Assembly (NCBI GenBank): GCA_031553835.1
Contig: JAVBKX010000004.1
Location: 1-64,000 of the forward strand
Origin: JAVBKX01 sp031553835
Lineage (GTDB): Bacteria > Bacteroidota > Bacteroidia > Bacteroidales > Azobacteroidaceae
Direction: 5' to 3'
Length of the DNA stretch: 64,000 nt
Position 1 is the first letter of the stretch; the number at the start of each line of letters is the position of its first letter. This document shows, one piece after another, positions 1 to 7,602 of this stretch. Under the pieces are notes generated by a model. That model did not search any database, was not told the DNA's origin, and was given only the letters and a program-made list of their open reading frames with translations. The position numbers and the translations under genes were made by a program.

Positions 1-67
1 CCGTCAGGGTGATGATTGCTGACAGGTTGCTCCCCAGCAGAGCCTGTTTCCTCTTAACACCCTGATA

Positions 68-75
68 CAAAGATA
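68..75 (-). promoter_or_regulatory. Candidate -7 box (TATCTTTG) of a promoter reading off the left edge
   Basis: On the minus strand this reads TATCTTTG, an exact match to the Bacteroidota -7 consensus TAnnTTTG. Transcription would start near position 60 and run leftward out of the window. The following 60 bases can fold into nested stems: an outer CAGGGTG/CACCCTG pair and an inner ACAGG/CCTGT pair around a GCTC/GAGC tip. They also contain an open frame without a normal start codon. What lies downstream cannot be seen, so leader RNA and coding start are both possible. Confidence 0.35.
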
Positions 76-86
76 AAATATAAAAG

Positions 87-1349
87 TTAATAAAAATAAT
101 TATCCAAATTTGTTTGGATTTTAAATGGAAATTCATTATGATGCAATTGCTTATAAAGTGATGCATATTGCGGTAACATTTTTTCCGTTTGGCCCATAAG
201 GGATTCGTGAGCAATCTTGCACCATTTTTTTTCCACCTGCATCTGAGTGTAACTGTAATAGTAAGTCATTGAAACAAAAATAATGACCATGGGTATCCCA
301 ACCTTATATACCTTATGTGATATACGATAAACAAAACGGGACGGATTAATGATAATATATATGGAAACTAATCCCATTACCCATACAAAAGGATAAGTCA
401 GCGGATAGGAAAACAGAGCAAACAGGGCAATGCCCGACAGACACCAACAAGCGATGGAAGTCAACAATGATTTATTGGGGTTATTCCGGTACAATTTCCA
501 CAAAAATAGAACGAAAGCTAAGAATGACACCCATCCGACTAACCCAAAATTAACCAGTAATAATACATATTCATTGAAAGGCCGGTTGATATTGTCGGCC
601 AGCATATTGAACGGGCTATCGGGGTGCGCTTCAAAATACCCAGCCTGATAGTTCATGTAATGGGCTTTAAATCCACCTGGCCCAAATCCGAGTAATGGCT
701 TGTCTTTGATCATTTCCCAGGAACATTGCCAGATCAAGATCCGCCCATCGGCAGAATCTTTTTTAAGAAAATACAATCCTGTAATTAAAGTGACCAGGAC
801 AACGATTGATAGAATGATTTTCCGTTTCCTGCGGATATGCAAAAAATGAAAACCGGCCAATATCAGGATAGTTACAAAGCTCACCATTCCCGCCCTGGAG
901 GCGGACAGAAAAATGGCAATTCCTATGATTGACAAGAGGACTATGGCAGTCCATTTGATCCAACGGTTTTTACCAAAAATAAAATAGAAACAGAAAGCGG
1001 CGCCTGCACATAAACTGGCCGCAAAGCCGGCCGGATTGTCAAAACTGCCGGTAACCCGGAATCCATTGAAAGACTGGCAATATCCGGAATATTGGCCGAT
1101 CCCATAGAGGGATTGGAGGAAACAGCAGACAGGAATAATAGATAAAAATACGAGTTTGTTAATTAGCCTATTATTCTTTTTTAGAACAAAGCTGTATGAA
1201 GAGTATAAGCCCACAAGGAGTGGCACACTAAAATAAAAACAATACCATTTGGGTGTCGTTTGAATATTGACAAAGTTGTCGGAACACAAAAAAAGTGTTC
1301 CGGAGCAAAGAAGTAAAAACACAATAATAAATACGATCCTTTTCAACAT
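87..1349 (-). CDS. O-antigen ligase-like (Wzy_C family) membrane protein, apparently C-terminally shortened
   Basis: Polytopic inner-membrane protein of 420 aa with about ten hydrophobic segments. It carries the signature loop of O-antigen ligase/polymerase proteins: GSFDNPAGFAA near residue 100, SASRAG near 149, and the large periplasmic loop with GFGPGGFKAHYMNYQ. Such enzymes join or polymerise lipid-linked glycans at the periplasmic face. In the Bacteroidales form I recall, a TPR-like C-terminal region follows the last membrane segment. Here the protein stops soon after YASLYKQLHHNEF and ends in an unrelated-looking short tail, so the C-terminal region seems lost. No glycan-synthesis genes adjoin it in this window, so the substrate is unknown. 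The start at 1349 precedes a clean N-terminal membrane helix. Confidence 0.75.
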   Translation of the reverse strand: MLKRIVFIIVFLLLCSGTLFLCSDNFVNIQTTPKWYCFYFSVPLLVGLYSSYSFVLKKNNRLINKLVFLSIIPVCCFLQSLYGIGQYSGYCQSFNGFRVTGSFDNPAGFAASLCAGAAFCFYFIFGKNRWIKWTAIVLLSIIGIAIFLSASRAGMVSFVTILILAGFHFLHIRRKRKIILSIVVLVTLITGLYFLKKDSADGRILIWQCSWEMIKDKPLLGFGPGGFKAHYMNYQAGYFEAHPDSPFNMLADNINRPFNEYVLLLVNFGLVGWVSFLAFVLFLWKLYRNNPNKSLLTSIACWCLSGIALFALFSYPLTYPFVWVMGLVSIYIIINPSRFVYRISHKVYKVGIPMVIIFVSMTYYYSYTQMQVEKKWCKIAHESLMGQTEKMLPQYASLYKQLHHNEFPFKIQTNLDNYFY

Positions 1350-1373
1350 CCCGCTTTATTGATCTGATTTATA

Positions 1374-1405
1374 ATCCGGCAAAGTATTTCTCAACTTTGC
1401 CGGAT
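1374..1405 (-). terminator. Strong hairpin between two minus-strand genes, possible terminator
   Basis: A perfect 12-bp stem (ATCCGGCAAAGT / ACTTTGCCGGAT) with an 8-base loop lies just after the stop of the gene ending at 1435 and before the start at 1349. It has no clear T-run on either strand, so termination is inferred from position and stem strength only. Confidence 0.45.
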
Positions 1406-1434
1406 ATATACAAATAGTTTATGGTGTAATGAAG

Positions 1435-1929
1435 CTACTGATTCACATTAAGCAAGCTTTTGTACATTTCAGTCTTTCTATCTATGACGAATTTGTCCAC
1501 TTTCTTTGATTTCATTATGATTTTCAATCCTACATCAAACAATCCTAAAATCTTATAACCTGTAATGCGATCTATTTCTGCAAATGGAATAGTTTGACCT
1601 TTTCGTGATTTTTTTTGTTTGAGTGGAACAAAAACCAATTTATCCACGAGTAAATACCCAATGCCATTGAGATAGCTGACTTTCTGAATATGAATCAAAT
1701 AAGTCTTTTCCAATATCGGCTCTTCCAATTCTACCCTCTCCTGCGACAATGCATCTTGAATTTTCCGCATTTCAGAAGTGAGCCATTTTTTGTTTACCCA
1801 AGCATAAGGAATGCCCAACAGGATTATCAGAACATACGAAAACCAAGGCGAATTGCTATCTTTACAGTATGTGTAAATTGAAAGAAAACAAACCATAAAA
1901 AGATAATTAAACCAAAATAGATATTTCAT
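1435..1929 (-). CDS. Small membrane protein with a GRAM/PH-like cytoplasmic domain
   Basis: I do not recognise a named family. The 164-aa product has two hydrophobic segments in the first 50 residues (about 4-20 and 30-47), a charged helical linker (KKWLTSEMRKIQDALSQERV), and a soluble domain from about 75 to 160. The soluble part alternates beta strands (GIGYLLVDKLVFVPLKQKK, IPFAEIDRITGYKILGLFDVG, LKIIMKSKK, DKFVID) in the pattern of a GRAM or bacterial PH-like fold. Such folds usually bind lipids or partner proteins at the membrane. It is followed upstream by a 3-TM protein and a lipoprotein on the same strand, so the three may form one unit. Fold assignment is inference. Confidence 0.6.
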   Translation of the reverse strand: MKYLFWFNYLFMVCFLSIYTYCKDSNSPWFSYVLIILLGIPYAWVNKKWLTSEMRKIQDALSQERVELEEPILEKTYLIHIQKVSYLNGIGYLLVDKLVFVPLKQKKSRKGQTIPFAEIDRITGYKILGLFDVGLKIIMKSKKVDKFVIDRKTEMYKSLLNVNQ

Positions 1930-1939
1930 GACATTTCTT

Positions 1940-2191
1940 TTACCAAAGTTTAGTAAAAAACAAAGTATAAATAAATGCCAGTAAACTTAATCCCAACATA
2001 ATGTAGAAAATAATTTTATTGAGGTTCAGCTCATTTACTATAGCCGTAATAAAAGTCAAAATATAAGCGGTATTCATAGCACTCAATGCTCCTGTATGAA
2101 ATTTGCCAGCCAGCAATTCGAACACGAGTCGATAAATGACAATACCTGCACAAAAGGCTATCCAAATGTATTTTTTCACTTTGTTTTCCAT
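1940..2191 (-). CDS. Small three-helix membrane protein, function unknown
   Basis: A hydrophobic product of about 83 aa with three predicted membrane segments: residues 6-25, 36-52 and 58-78 (MENKVKK numbering). I recognise no family. An in-frame ATG lies four codons further upstream (2203) and would overlap the preceding lipoprotein stop. The start at 2191 leaves a 2-base gap after that stop (2194-2196), so I prefer it; either start suggests translational coupling. It sits between a lipoprotein gene and a GRAM-like membrane protein gene, all in the same direction. Confidence 0.5.
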   Translation of the reverse strand: MENKVKKYIWIAFCAGIVIYRLVFELLAGKFHTGALSAMNTAYILTFITAIVNELNLNKIIFYIMLGLSLLAFIYTLFFTKLW

Positions 2192-2193
2192 GA

Positions 2194-2718
2194 TTATTGG
2201 CAATCTCTTACATAAACATCAATCTTGTTTCCATTATTTTCCATTCGCATTTCAACGCAATTTTTCGCAAAATCGTCTTTATACTTGTTATATAATTTTG
2301 TTGCTTCATATGGTCCTTTTACCAGATGATTTGACACTTCATCCAAGTAAGTCCATCCTGCTGCAACTGTTTCCGGATTTGCTTTTTTCAATCTTGGCAG
2401 ATTTAACAAATCAACAGTATCCTCTTTCCTTGATTCTGCTGCGATCGAGTTGACTGTATTTTGACATACATTTATATAAATACTGTATTTATAATCAGTA
2501 TTTTCTAACGTTTGAAATACAGATTCCAAAACAGACTGCAAGTCCTTTGATTCGATTGATTTTATATTTTCAAGCTCAATGTTCGACTTATTCATAGAAG
2601 TATCTTCTATGGTATCATTACTACATCCTTGAACGAAAATGCTCAAACAAGCAACACTTACAAACATAATACATAAACTCAAAATTCCAATTCTTTGATT
2701 TTTTAAAATTTGTTTCAT
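2194..2718 (-). CDS. Hypothetical lipoprotein
   Basis: The product of 174 aa begins MKQILKNQRIG, followed by a hydrophobic stretch and a lipobox (FVQGCSND, Cys near residue 32), so it should be a lipid-anchored envelope protein. The mature part is rich in Asp, Glu, Asn and Lys, probably helical, and contains Cys residues in YINVCQNT, FAKNCVEM and at the end (VRDCQ), possibly forming a disulphide. No family is recognised. A further upstream ATG at 2748 would add ten residues before the signal peptide, so I chose 2718. It is coupled to the small membrane protein downstream. Confidence 0.55.
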   Translation of the reverse strand: MKQILKNQRIGILSLCIMFVSVACLSIFVQGCSNDTIEDTSMNKSNIELENIKSIESKDLQSVLESVFQTLENTDYKYSIYINVCQNTVNSIAAESRKEDTVDLLNLPRLKKANPETVAAGWTYLDEVSNHLVKGPYEATKLYNKYKDDFAKNCVEMRMENNGNKIDVYVRDCQ

Positions 2719-2840
2719 AAAACTATTATTAAAATAAATATTCTGCAAACCTTATAATTTTTCTATTAATTTCGCAAATAACCCTGCTTCAAAGTTCTTG
2801 AAAGGCGTTTGCAATATCCTTTCTTCTTGCCGTCAATCTA

Positions 2841-3950
2841 TTATTCTATCATAGGCATATCATTTAACAGTTTATTCATTCCGGTATCTTTATACCATTG
2901 CAATGTCGTATAATAAGCATTCAGGTCATTCCTGTCGGAACAATGAATATAGCAACTCATTCCGCAGTAAGTCTTTAGTTCATACATCGATAAAAACATT
3001 GGGGTCGAGTTTTTATAGAGGATGCTCTGATTCAGATAATTTATGAACGATTGCGTATTGGCATTTGGAAAAATATTGGTGACAAAATCAGCCAAATCAA
3101 AAACGTACTGTTCATCATATACATCCAATCGTTGCACCGATTTCCGGTCAAACAATGGATTAATATTGTTTTCTTCTATCATTTTTTTCATTTCCCCGGC
3201 CAAACCGGTTAATGGTTTCGCATCTATCACAGTGATGCTTGCAGAACGATAGGCGCCTTGCAATGTGTTGTAAAAACTAAAATAGCCTTGAGCCACAGCG
3301 CGCAAATCAACAACCGGTTGTATCAATTCCGGAATGATTTTGTCGTAAGGAAATCCCTCATAAATGGTTTCGGTGGAGGAAGCAATTATATAATCCGTTT
3401 TCTCTCTTAATTCGTAAGCGACTTCAGCCGATCCCATCAGGCAGGCATCAAAGAGGATGAAATTAAATTTCACAGGTAGATTTCGGGCTAAATCCGTAAT
3501 ATTCATTTGATTCCCATTGTCGCTTCCAAACGATCGGAGCCGGCTGCCTGCAGGCAACCAGGATGTACCGTGCGACCACAAAATCAATCCCAGTTCATTG
3601 GCCGGATACCGGGTAACGATCTCTTGAATTACATTTTTCAAAACTTCCGGATTAGTGGAGTCCAATTCAGGATAGGATTTGACCAATGTCTCTCCATTGG
3701 GCTTAATTTCCAGCAAGGCAGGAAGTTCGTTCAATGGATCGATGAAAACGATCAGGTTGGCGCCTCGTTTCAAAAATCCCTGCTTCATTTCTTTTATATC
3801 GGTCAGTGCATCCTGATACAGATCATTGTCGGCAGCCATATAAACAATAATCGTACGATTAATGATACTGTTGCTGCTGTCTTCATCATTATCTTTTGAA
3901 CATGAAATGAAGAAAATGCACAAGAGTATTATGTAATAATATATTTTCAT
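2841..3950 (-). CDS. Clostripain-family (peptidase C11) lipoprotein
   Basis: Cysteine peptidase of the clostripain-like C11 family, which cleaves after basic residues, often with self-processing. The 369-aa protein starts MKIYYYIILL and has a lipobox (FFISCSKD), so it is exported and lipid-anchored. The catalytic pair is visible: His near residue 127 in LWSHGTSW and Cys near 170 in FDACLMG, after the family strand TIIVYMAADNDL. An alternative ATG at 3989 would place 13 hydrophilic residues before the signal peptide and overlap the upstream gene, so 3950 is preferred. It lies 29 bases after a split transglutaminase-like gene on the same strand. The natural substrate cannot be inferred. Confidence 0.85.
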   Translation of the reverse strand: MKIYYYIILLCIFFISCSKDNDEDSSNSIINRTIIVYMAADNDLYQDALTDIKEMKQGFLKRGANLIVFIDPLNELPALLEIKPNGETLVKSYPELDSTNPEVLKNVIQEIVTRYPANELGLILWSHGTSWLPAGSRLRSFGSDNGNQMNITDLARNLPVKFNFILFDACLMGSAEVAYELREKTDYIIASSTETIYEGFPYDKIIPELIQPVVDLRAVAQGYFSFYNTLQGAYRSASITVIDAKPLTGLAGEMKKMIEENNINPLFDRKSVQRLDVYDEQYVFDLADFVTNIFPNANTQSFINYLNQSILYKNSTPMFLSMYELKTYCGMSCYIHCSDRNDLNAYYTTLQWYKDTGMNKLLNDMPMIE

Positions 3951-3979
3951 TCCTATCTGCGCATTTGTATTGCTTAGAT

Positions 3980-5041
3980 TTACCACCAACGTTGTGCTCC
4001 GTTTTCATACGTAAATATCCTCTCTTCTCTCCCCCGTGTATGGTTGCGTAACCAAAATAATGCATTCCGGGGAGCATTTTCAAAATCGAGATAATAGTTG
4101 GTGGCTGTTTGCCTACCCAATGAAGTCCAACCCTGAGGAGACCAATAAAATAATTCATATTCATCACTCAATCGTATCGAATTGTCGTCACTACGGGGAA
4201 TATACCTGATTTTTGAGATACGTTGCCGGCGGCCTAAATCCAAAGCTGTCCATGCGTTTGTTTCATACTCCGAAACAAACGAAGTTAAGGGATCCCTGTC
4301 AAAAGCCTTTTCTGCTGCATATTGCTCCCAATATGCATACGAGGGAGTTCCAAAAGGAATCCCGGTGAATGGAGAAATTGAATCAGTACCATATATTTCC
4401 ATTTCGGCAATATCTCCGCGGTTCCAGTTAGAAAAATACCGTACATACCGGAATGTGTTGACAGTATCGGAAGAGTAGGCATAGTCAAACCCTTCTGGCA
4501 TCCGGGCGATCTCAGCGATGGTTTTTGCATCTGCAAAATCTTTGTTATTGGCGACTTGGAATTTTCCGGAAATCATCAGGTTGTGATAAAAAGCGACTGT
4601 GTGTCCTGGGAATTTCCGGTATGCCCTTACCGTATCAGTATGGAGTGTATCTGCACGCAAGGTTTGAATCCAATAGCTGTCGATAATAGTAACCGGGTCA
4701 CTGAACGGGATTAGTTTTCCCCTTTTGAAATAGGCAGCCAGGTACGCGACATTGCGACCATCGAGGTAATCAAACCTCGCTTTTCTTTCTTTGATTTCCG
4801 TCCAACCTACCGGTACCCATTCACGGTTATTGAATAAACAGAGATAAGCGAATTTTTCACCTTCTACAGGATAAGTACATTCAAAGGTCAGGTGATTGGC
4901 AGGAAAGTAGGCTTCGGTAACATCAATTTCATATTCGGATTGTAATGTGGCAGGAATTTCGTGCAAAGGCTTTTCCTGAAGCAAGCGGTTAGTTTGTTTC
5001 GCAAAGGTTTGCCGGTACACTTTTCCCTTGTGTTCGATCAT
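3980..5041 (-). CDS. C-terminal part of a transglutaminase-like surface protein with discoidin-like domain (split gene)
   Basis: The 353-aa frame has no signal peptide. Residues 1-130 look like the beta-rich region that follows the catalytic domain in Bacteroidales transglutaminase-like lipoproteins (GKVYRQTFA, then AYLCLFNNREWVPVGWTEI). Residues about 215-340 resemble a discoidin/F5-8C carbohydrate-binding fold (AEKAFDRDPLTSFVS, TALDLGRRQRISKIRYIPRSDD). The matching N-terminal part lies 20 bases upstream in a different frame, and the Cys-His-Asp core of the family is in neither piece. No stop codon separates this frame from the upstream coding region, so a frameshift plus internal deletion is the simplest reading. 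It is probably non-functional as an enzyme; whether it is translated on its own is unclear. Confidence 0.65.
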   Translation of the reverse strand: MIEHKGKVYRQTFAKQTNRLLQEKPLHEIPATLQSEYEIDVTEAYFPANHLTFECTYPVEGEKFAYLCLFNNREWVPVGWTEIKERKARFDYLDGRNVAYLAAYFKRGKLIPFSDPVTIIDSYWIQTLRADTLHTDTVRAYRKFPGHTVAFYHNLMISGKFQVANNKDFADAKTIAEIARMPEGFDYAYSSDTVNTFRYVRYFSNWNRGDIAEMEIYGTDSISPFTGIPFGTPSYAYWEQYAAEKAFDRDPLTSFVSEYETNAWTALDLGRRQRISKIRYIPRSDDNSIRLSDEYELFYWSPQGWTSLGRQTATNYYLDFENAPRNALFWLRNHTRGREERIFTYENGAQRWW

Positions 5042-5060
5042 AGTGCGTAGAGATTTCCTA

Positions 5061-5597
5061 TCAGGTATAATAAGTTTCCCTCCAATTGTCTAACGGTTCC
5101 GTATCTATCCGGTATGGCAGGATGTATTCGCAGAAATCATCGAAAGAGATGTATTGGCCCCAAGGCTGTTCGTCCCGGACTTTGAAAGCCCATTCTATAT
5201 TATCAATAAGGTATTCGGAACAGATGACATGGGCATCGTATATCTTGTCGGGTCGAATAGACGCATGTGCTAAAATAAATAAGGCGCTGTCGCGTATCTG
5301 CTGCAAGGGTAGTTTTTGCTCCAACCCCCGCGCCATGTACCGCTTTACCGAATCGATGGCAGGAGATTGGAGCGTGAAATATCCGGGCATATTTTCGATC
5401 AGGAATACTGCGGCTTTATATTTCAAGCTGTCTTTTGCTTCAGAAGAATAATGAGCCAGTACCTTTTCCAATTCCGGACGGTTGTCACCGGCAAAAATCA
5501 AGGCATCTTCCAATGCTTTATGCTTATTACTACAAGATAAAGAAATAAAAAATAGTATTAAAAATAAGCTAACAGCAGATTCTTTTTTGATTTTCAT
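5061..5597 (-). CDS. N-terminal part of a transglutaminase-like lipoprotein (split gene)
   Basis: The 178-aa product has a signal peptide with lipobox (FISLSCSN) and then the helical N-terminal region I recognise from Bacteroidales transglutaminase-domain lipoproteins: ALIFAGDNRPELEKVLAHY, KAAVFLIENMPGY, NIEWAFKVRDEQPWGQYISFDDFCEYILPYRI and LDNWRETYY. In the full-length family this motif continues directly into the catalytic region, but here a stop follows YYT. The downstream 353-aa frame carries the C-terminal domains. Expected full-length proteins are clearly longer than the sum of the two pieces. A -7 box lies at 5633-5640, so a short lipoprotein could still be made. Confidence 0.65.
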   Translation of the reverse strand: MKIKKESAVSLFLILFFISLSCSNKHKALEDALIFAGDNRPELEKVLAHYSSEAKDSLKYKAAVFLIENMPGYFTLQSPAIDSVKRYMARGLEQKLPLQQIRDSALFILAHASIRPDKIYDAHVICSEYLIDNIEWAFKVRDEQPWGQYISFDDFCEYILPYRIDTEPLDNWRETYYT

Positions 5598-5632
5598 TGT
5601 TTGAATGTTATGTATTAATATTTATTATCTCG

Positions 5633-5640
5633 CAAAGATA
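5633..5640 (-). promoter_or_regulatory. Candidate -7 box for the split transglutaminase-like gene
   Basis: Reads TATCTTTG on the minus strand, an exact TAnnTTTG match, about 36 bases before the ATG at 5597. A TTTG on the minus strand at 5656-5659 is closer than the usual 19-21 bases, so no good -33 box is assigned. Confidence 0.5.
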
Positions 5641-5657
5641 TATTACCTGCATTAACA

Positions 5658-5679
5658 AATCATTAATAAATCATTAATA
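5658..5679. repeat. Tandem 11-bp repeat AATCATTAATA x2 in a divergent intergenic region
   Basis: Two exact, adjacent copies of AATCATTAATA (5658-5668 and 5669-5679) and a partial third (CATTAATA, from 5692) lie between the split transglutaminase-like gene and the GH43 gene. The period is about one helical turn, so a protein-binding site is possible. The rest of this 287-base gap (5598-5884) is AT-rich, with no gene; a weak -7-like TATTTTTA near 5825 may serve GH43. Confidence 0.4.
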
Positions 5680-5884
5680 TGCATTTTTACCCATTAATAC
5701 ATCTTATTTTTGATTATAATAAAGCCAAAACACAACACATAACACATTAACTACAAACAAATTATGTGAAAAGTATTTATTTTTCAACAAAATAAAAATT
5801 ACTATTTATTTCGAAAATTTATTGTATTTTTACAAACGAATAATACACAAACTGTACGATTAAAATTTTAATTTACATTTCATT

Positions 5885-6997
5885 ATGACAAAGCTTTTTT
5901 TATCATTTTTAGCGGCTATTTTTCTATTTTCCGGTTGCAAAGAGAAAGAAGCAAAAGAATTTACCTATTGCAATCCAAACAATCAGGTACCTATGCGCGA
6001 CACTCAGATTATCCCGAATCCGGATGACGGTAAATTTTATGCTGTGGGCACCCTGTGCTGGGGAGAAAGCGATTCGCTTGGAAATGCAGGATTCCGCCTG
6101 TACATATCGGAAAACATGAAAGACTGGACACCCGGGCCATGGATTATGAAACAATCTGAAATTCCTGAAGAGGCATGGTATCGCGCTCAGTTTTGGGCGC
6201 CGGAAATTCATAAATTGAACGGCAAATGGTACTTTACTTACAATTGTATGGGTACTCAGGAAATAGACCGGGAGTTCTATGGCGGCCCCAATGGCTCGGG
6301 CATTTCTGTTGCCGATCAAATTACAGGTCCCTACAAAATACTGTCGAAAAAGCCGTTGGCTCCATTTCCGACCAATGACCTGACCTTGTTTCAGGACGAA
6401 AACGGTAAGGTGTATGCGTTTTTCAACGATGGTTTCTTCAATGCGGAGAAACATCCTGAATCGAAACACAGTATTTATGTCGCCGAACTTGATTTGGAAA
6501 AAGGAGAACTGAAAGAGGAACCCCGGAAATTGATCACCCAACAATCCGGATTTGAAGCTCCCGGGATCGAAGGTTCCCACATGGTAAAAGTGGATGGGAT
6601 ATATTATTTGTTCTATTCGGGATGGGGAGAAGGATATGCCGTGGGATATGCAACGGCTTCAAACATATACGGCCCTTATACCCGGGGGGAAAATAGTCCA
6701 TTATTTGGAGCACAATTTGCCGGAGCTTTAGTGAAAAACGGAGCGGTGCGGACAGATATCGAGCATCCATATCGTGAAATCGGACACAATCAGATCTTCA
6801 AAGGCCCGGACGGCAGATACTGGACTTCGTGCCATGCGTATGTAAAAGGAGGAGATAACCGCTATGGAGCTATGCTTATGTACGACCCCTTGGATTTTAA
6901 AGAGGGGAAAATAGTAATGGACGGACCTACCTGGACGTCGCAATCCGTAAAAATAGCTCCCGATATGCTCCAATTATTCCCGGGATTAGCACCATAA
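5885..6997 (+). CDS. Glycoside hydrolase family 43 lipoprotein (probable arabinofuranosidase/xylosidase)
   Basis: A 370-aa lipoprotein (signal FLAAIFLFSGCKEK) made of a single five-bladed GH43 propeller. The three acidic residues of the family can be placed: Asp39 in RDTQI as base, Asp165 in NDLTLFQDENGK as pKa modulator, and Glu229 in GIEGSHMV as acid. WAPEIHKLNGKWYFTY is the typical blade-two signature. GH43 enzymes remove arabinofuranosyl or xylosyl groups by inversion. Position next to a GH31/SusCD/GH5 locus and a hybrid regulator suggests trimming of xyloglucan or arabinoxyloglucan side chains, as GH43 enzymes do in the B. ovatus xyloglucan locus; substrate is inference. No C-terminal accessory domain is present. 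Confidence 0.85.
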   Translation: MTKLFLSFLAAIFLFSGCKEKEAKEFTYCNPNNQVPMRDTQIIPNPDDGKFYAVGTLCWGESDSLGNAGFRLYISENMKDWTPGPWIMKQSEIPEEAWYRAQFWAPEIHKLNGKWYFTYNCMGTQEIDREFYGGPNGSGISVADQITGPYKILSKKPLAPFPTNDLTLFQDENGKVYAFFNDGFFNAEKHPESKHSIYVAELDLEKGELKEEPRKLITQQSGFEAPGIEGSHMVKVDGIYYLFYSGWGEGYAVGYATASNIYGPYTRGENSPLFGAQFAGALVKNGAVRTDIEHPYREIGHNQIFKGPDGRYWTSCHAYVKGGDNRYGAMLMYDPLDFKEGKIVMDGPTWTSQSVKIAPDMLQLFPGLAP

Positions 6998-7080
6998 GAT
7001 GAATGCTTCAAATTTTCAGGCATTCTTACTCCTAAATATTAAATAATGTTAATTTTAACATAAAAACATGTTGTATAACA

Positions 7081-7110
7081 TTGTTTTATAACATAAATCC
7101 TATACCTTTG
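7081..7110 (+). promoter_or_regulatory. Promoter of an apparent orphan small RNA
   Basis: TTG at 7081-7083 and TACCTTTG at 7103-7110, separated by 19 bases, match the Bacteroidota -33/-7 arrangement. Transcription would start near 7117. Confidence 0.55.
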
Positions 7111-7116
7111 TACTGT

Positions 7117-7187
7117 GTTTTTCATGGTATTAGATTTAAGGTTAACAATGAAGATTGTGGTTGTCGGGAGACAACCTTTTCTTTTTT
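7117..7187 (+). ncRNA. Putative small RNA of about 70 nt ending in an intrinsic terminator
   Basis: A promoter (7081-7110) is followed, with no usable reading frame, by a perfect 7-bp hairpin GGTTGTC-GGGA-GACAACC (7159-7176) and the T-rich run TTTTCTTTTTT (7177-7187). The stretch between (ATGGTATTAGATTTAAGG, 7124-7141, then GTTAACAATGAAGATTG) looks familiar to me as a conserved Bacteroidales leader, but I cannot name it with certainty. No intact gene follows on this strand; the next thing downstream is a decayed DUF481 gene, so it may be a leftover leader or an independent sRNA. Confidence 0.45.
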
Positions 7188-7207
7188 AAATATGTTTATA
7201 TGTGTAG

Positions 7208-7589
7208 CATTTCCAAAACGTTGCGGGATATAAGGTGGTATTCAATTCTAATTTCCAAATCATGGGTATTGCCGGTATCGATGTAAGCCAGGAACGAAGC
7301 ACCACCGGAGTAGATGCTAATTCTTTGGGAACTCCCGGTCGGATTGTCTCTTGATTATTTCAAATTCTCGCACCCGAATATGCAAATTTTTTCCAAACAT
7401 ACGATGTATTCGGGACTTACTCAGTGGGGACGGTTCAGATATGATTCCAATACCACTGTCGCCTGGGAGTTATTTAAAAATTTTTCCTTTTCTTTGAATC
7501 TGTACCTGAATTTCGACAACCGGCCGCCGGATGAGATTTCAGGAAAAACAGACTATGGAACAGTGATCGGACTGAGTTATAAATTTTAG
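7208..7589 (+). pseudogene. Remnant of a DUF481-type outer-membrane beta-barrel gene, frameshifted
   Basis: The last 91-residue frame (7314-7589) ends like a DUF481 outer-membrane protein: LTQWGRFRYDSNTTVAWELF, LYLNFDNRPPDE, DYGTVIGLSYKF and the terminal Phe of an outer-membrane barrel. The preceding family-like sequence (YKVVFNSNFQIMGIAGIDVS, then ERSTTGVDANSLGTP) is present from 7208 in another frame, and the two join if one frameshift near 7335 is corrected. A stop at 7205 and loss of the N-terminal half and signal peptide show that the gene is dead. It was probably silenced by truncation as well as the frameshift. Confidence 0.7.
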
Positions 7590-7602
7590 CGATGGTTCTT
7601 TC

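Noticed and set aside
1..62. tRNA, SRP RNA or RNase P RNA at the left edge
   Set aside because: No cloverleaf, and the conserved SRP tip (GGAAGGAAGCAGC-type) or RNase P core motifs are not present.
7000..7024. GAATGC/GCATTC hairpin after the GH43 gene as terminator
   Set aside because: Only 6 bp with a long loop and no T-run.
7314..7589. The 91-residue frame as an intact small gene
   Set aside because: It is the C-terminal end of a DUF481 barrel with no signal peptide, and its upstream portion lies in another frame.
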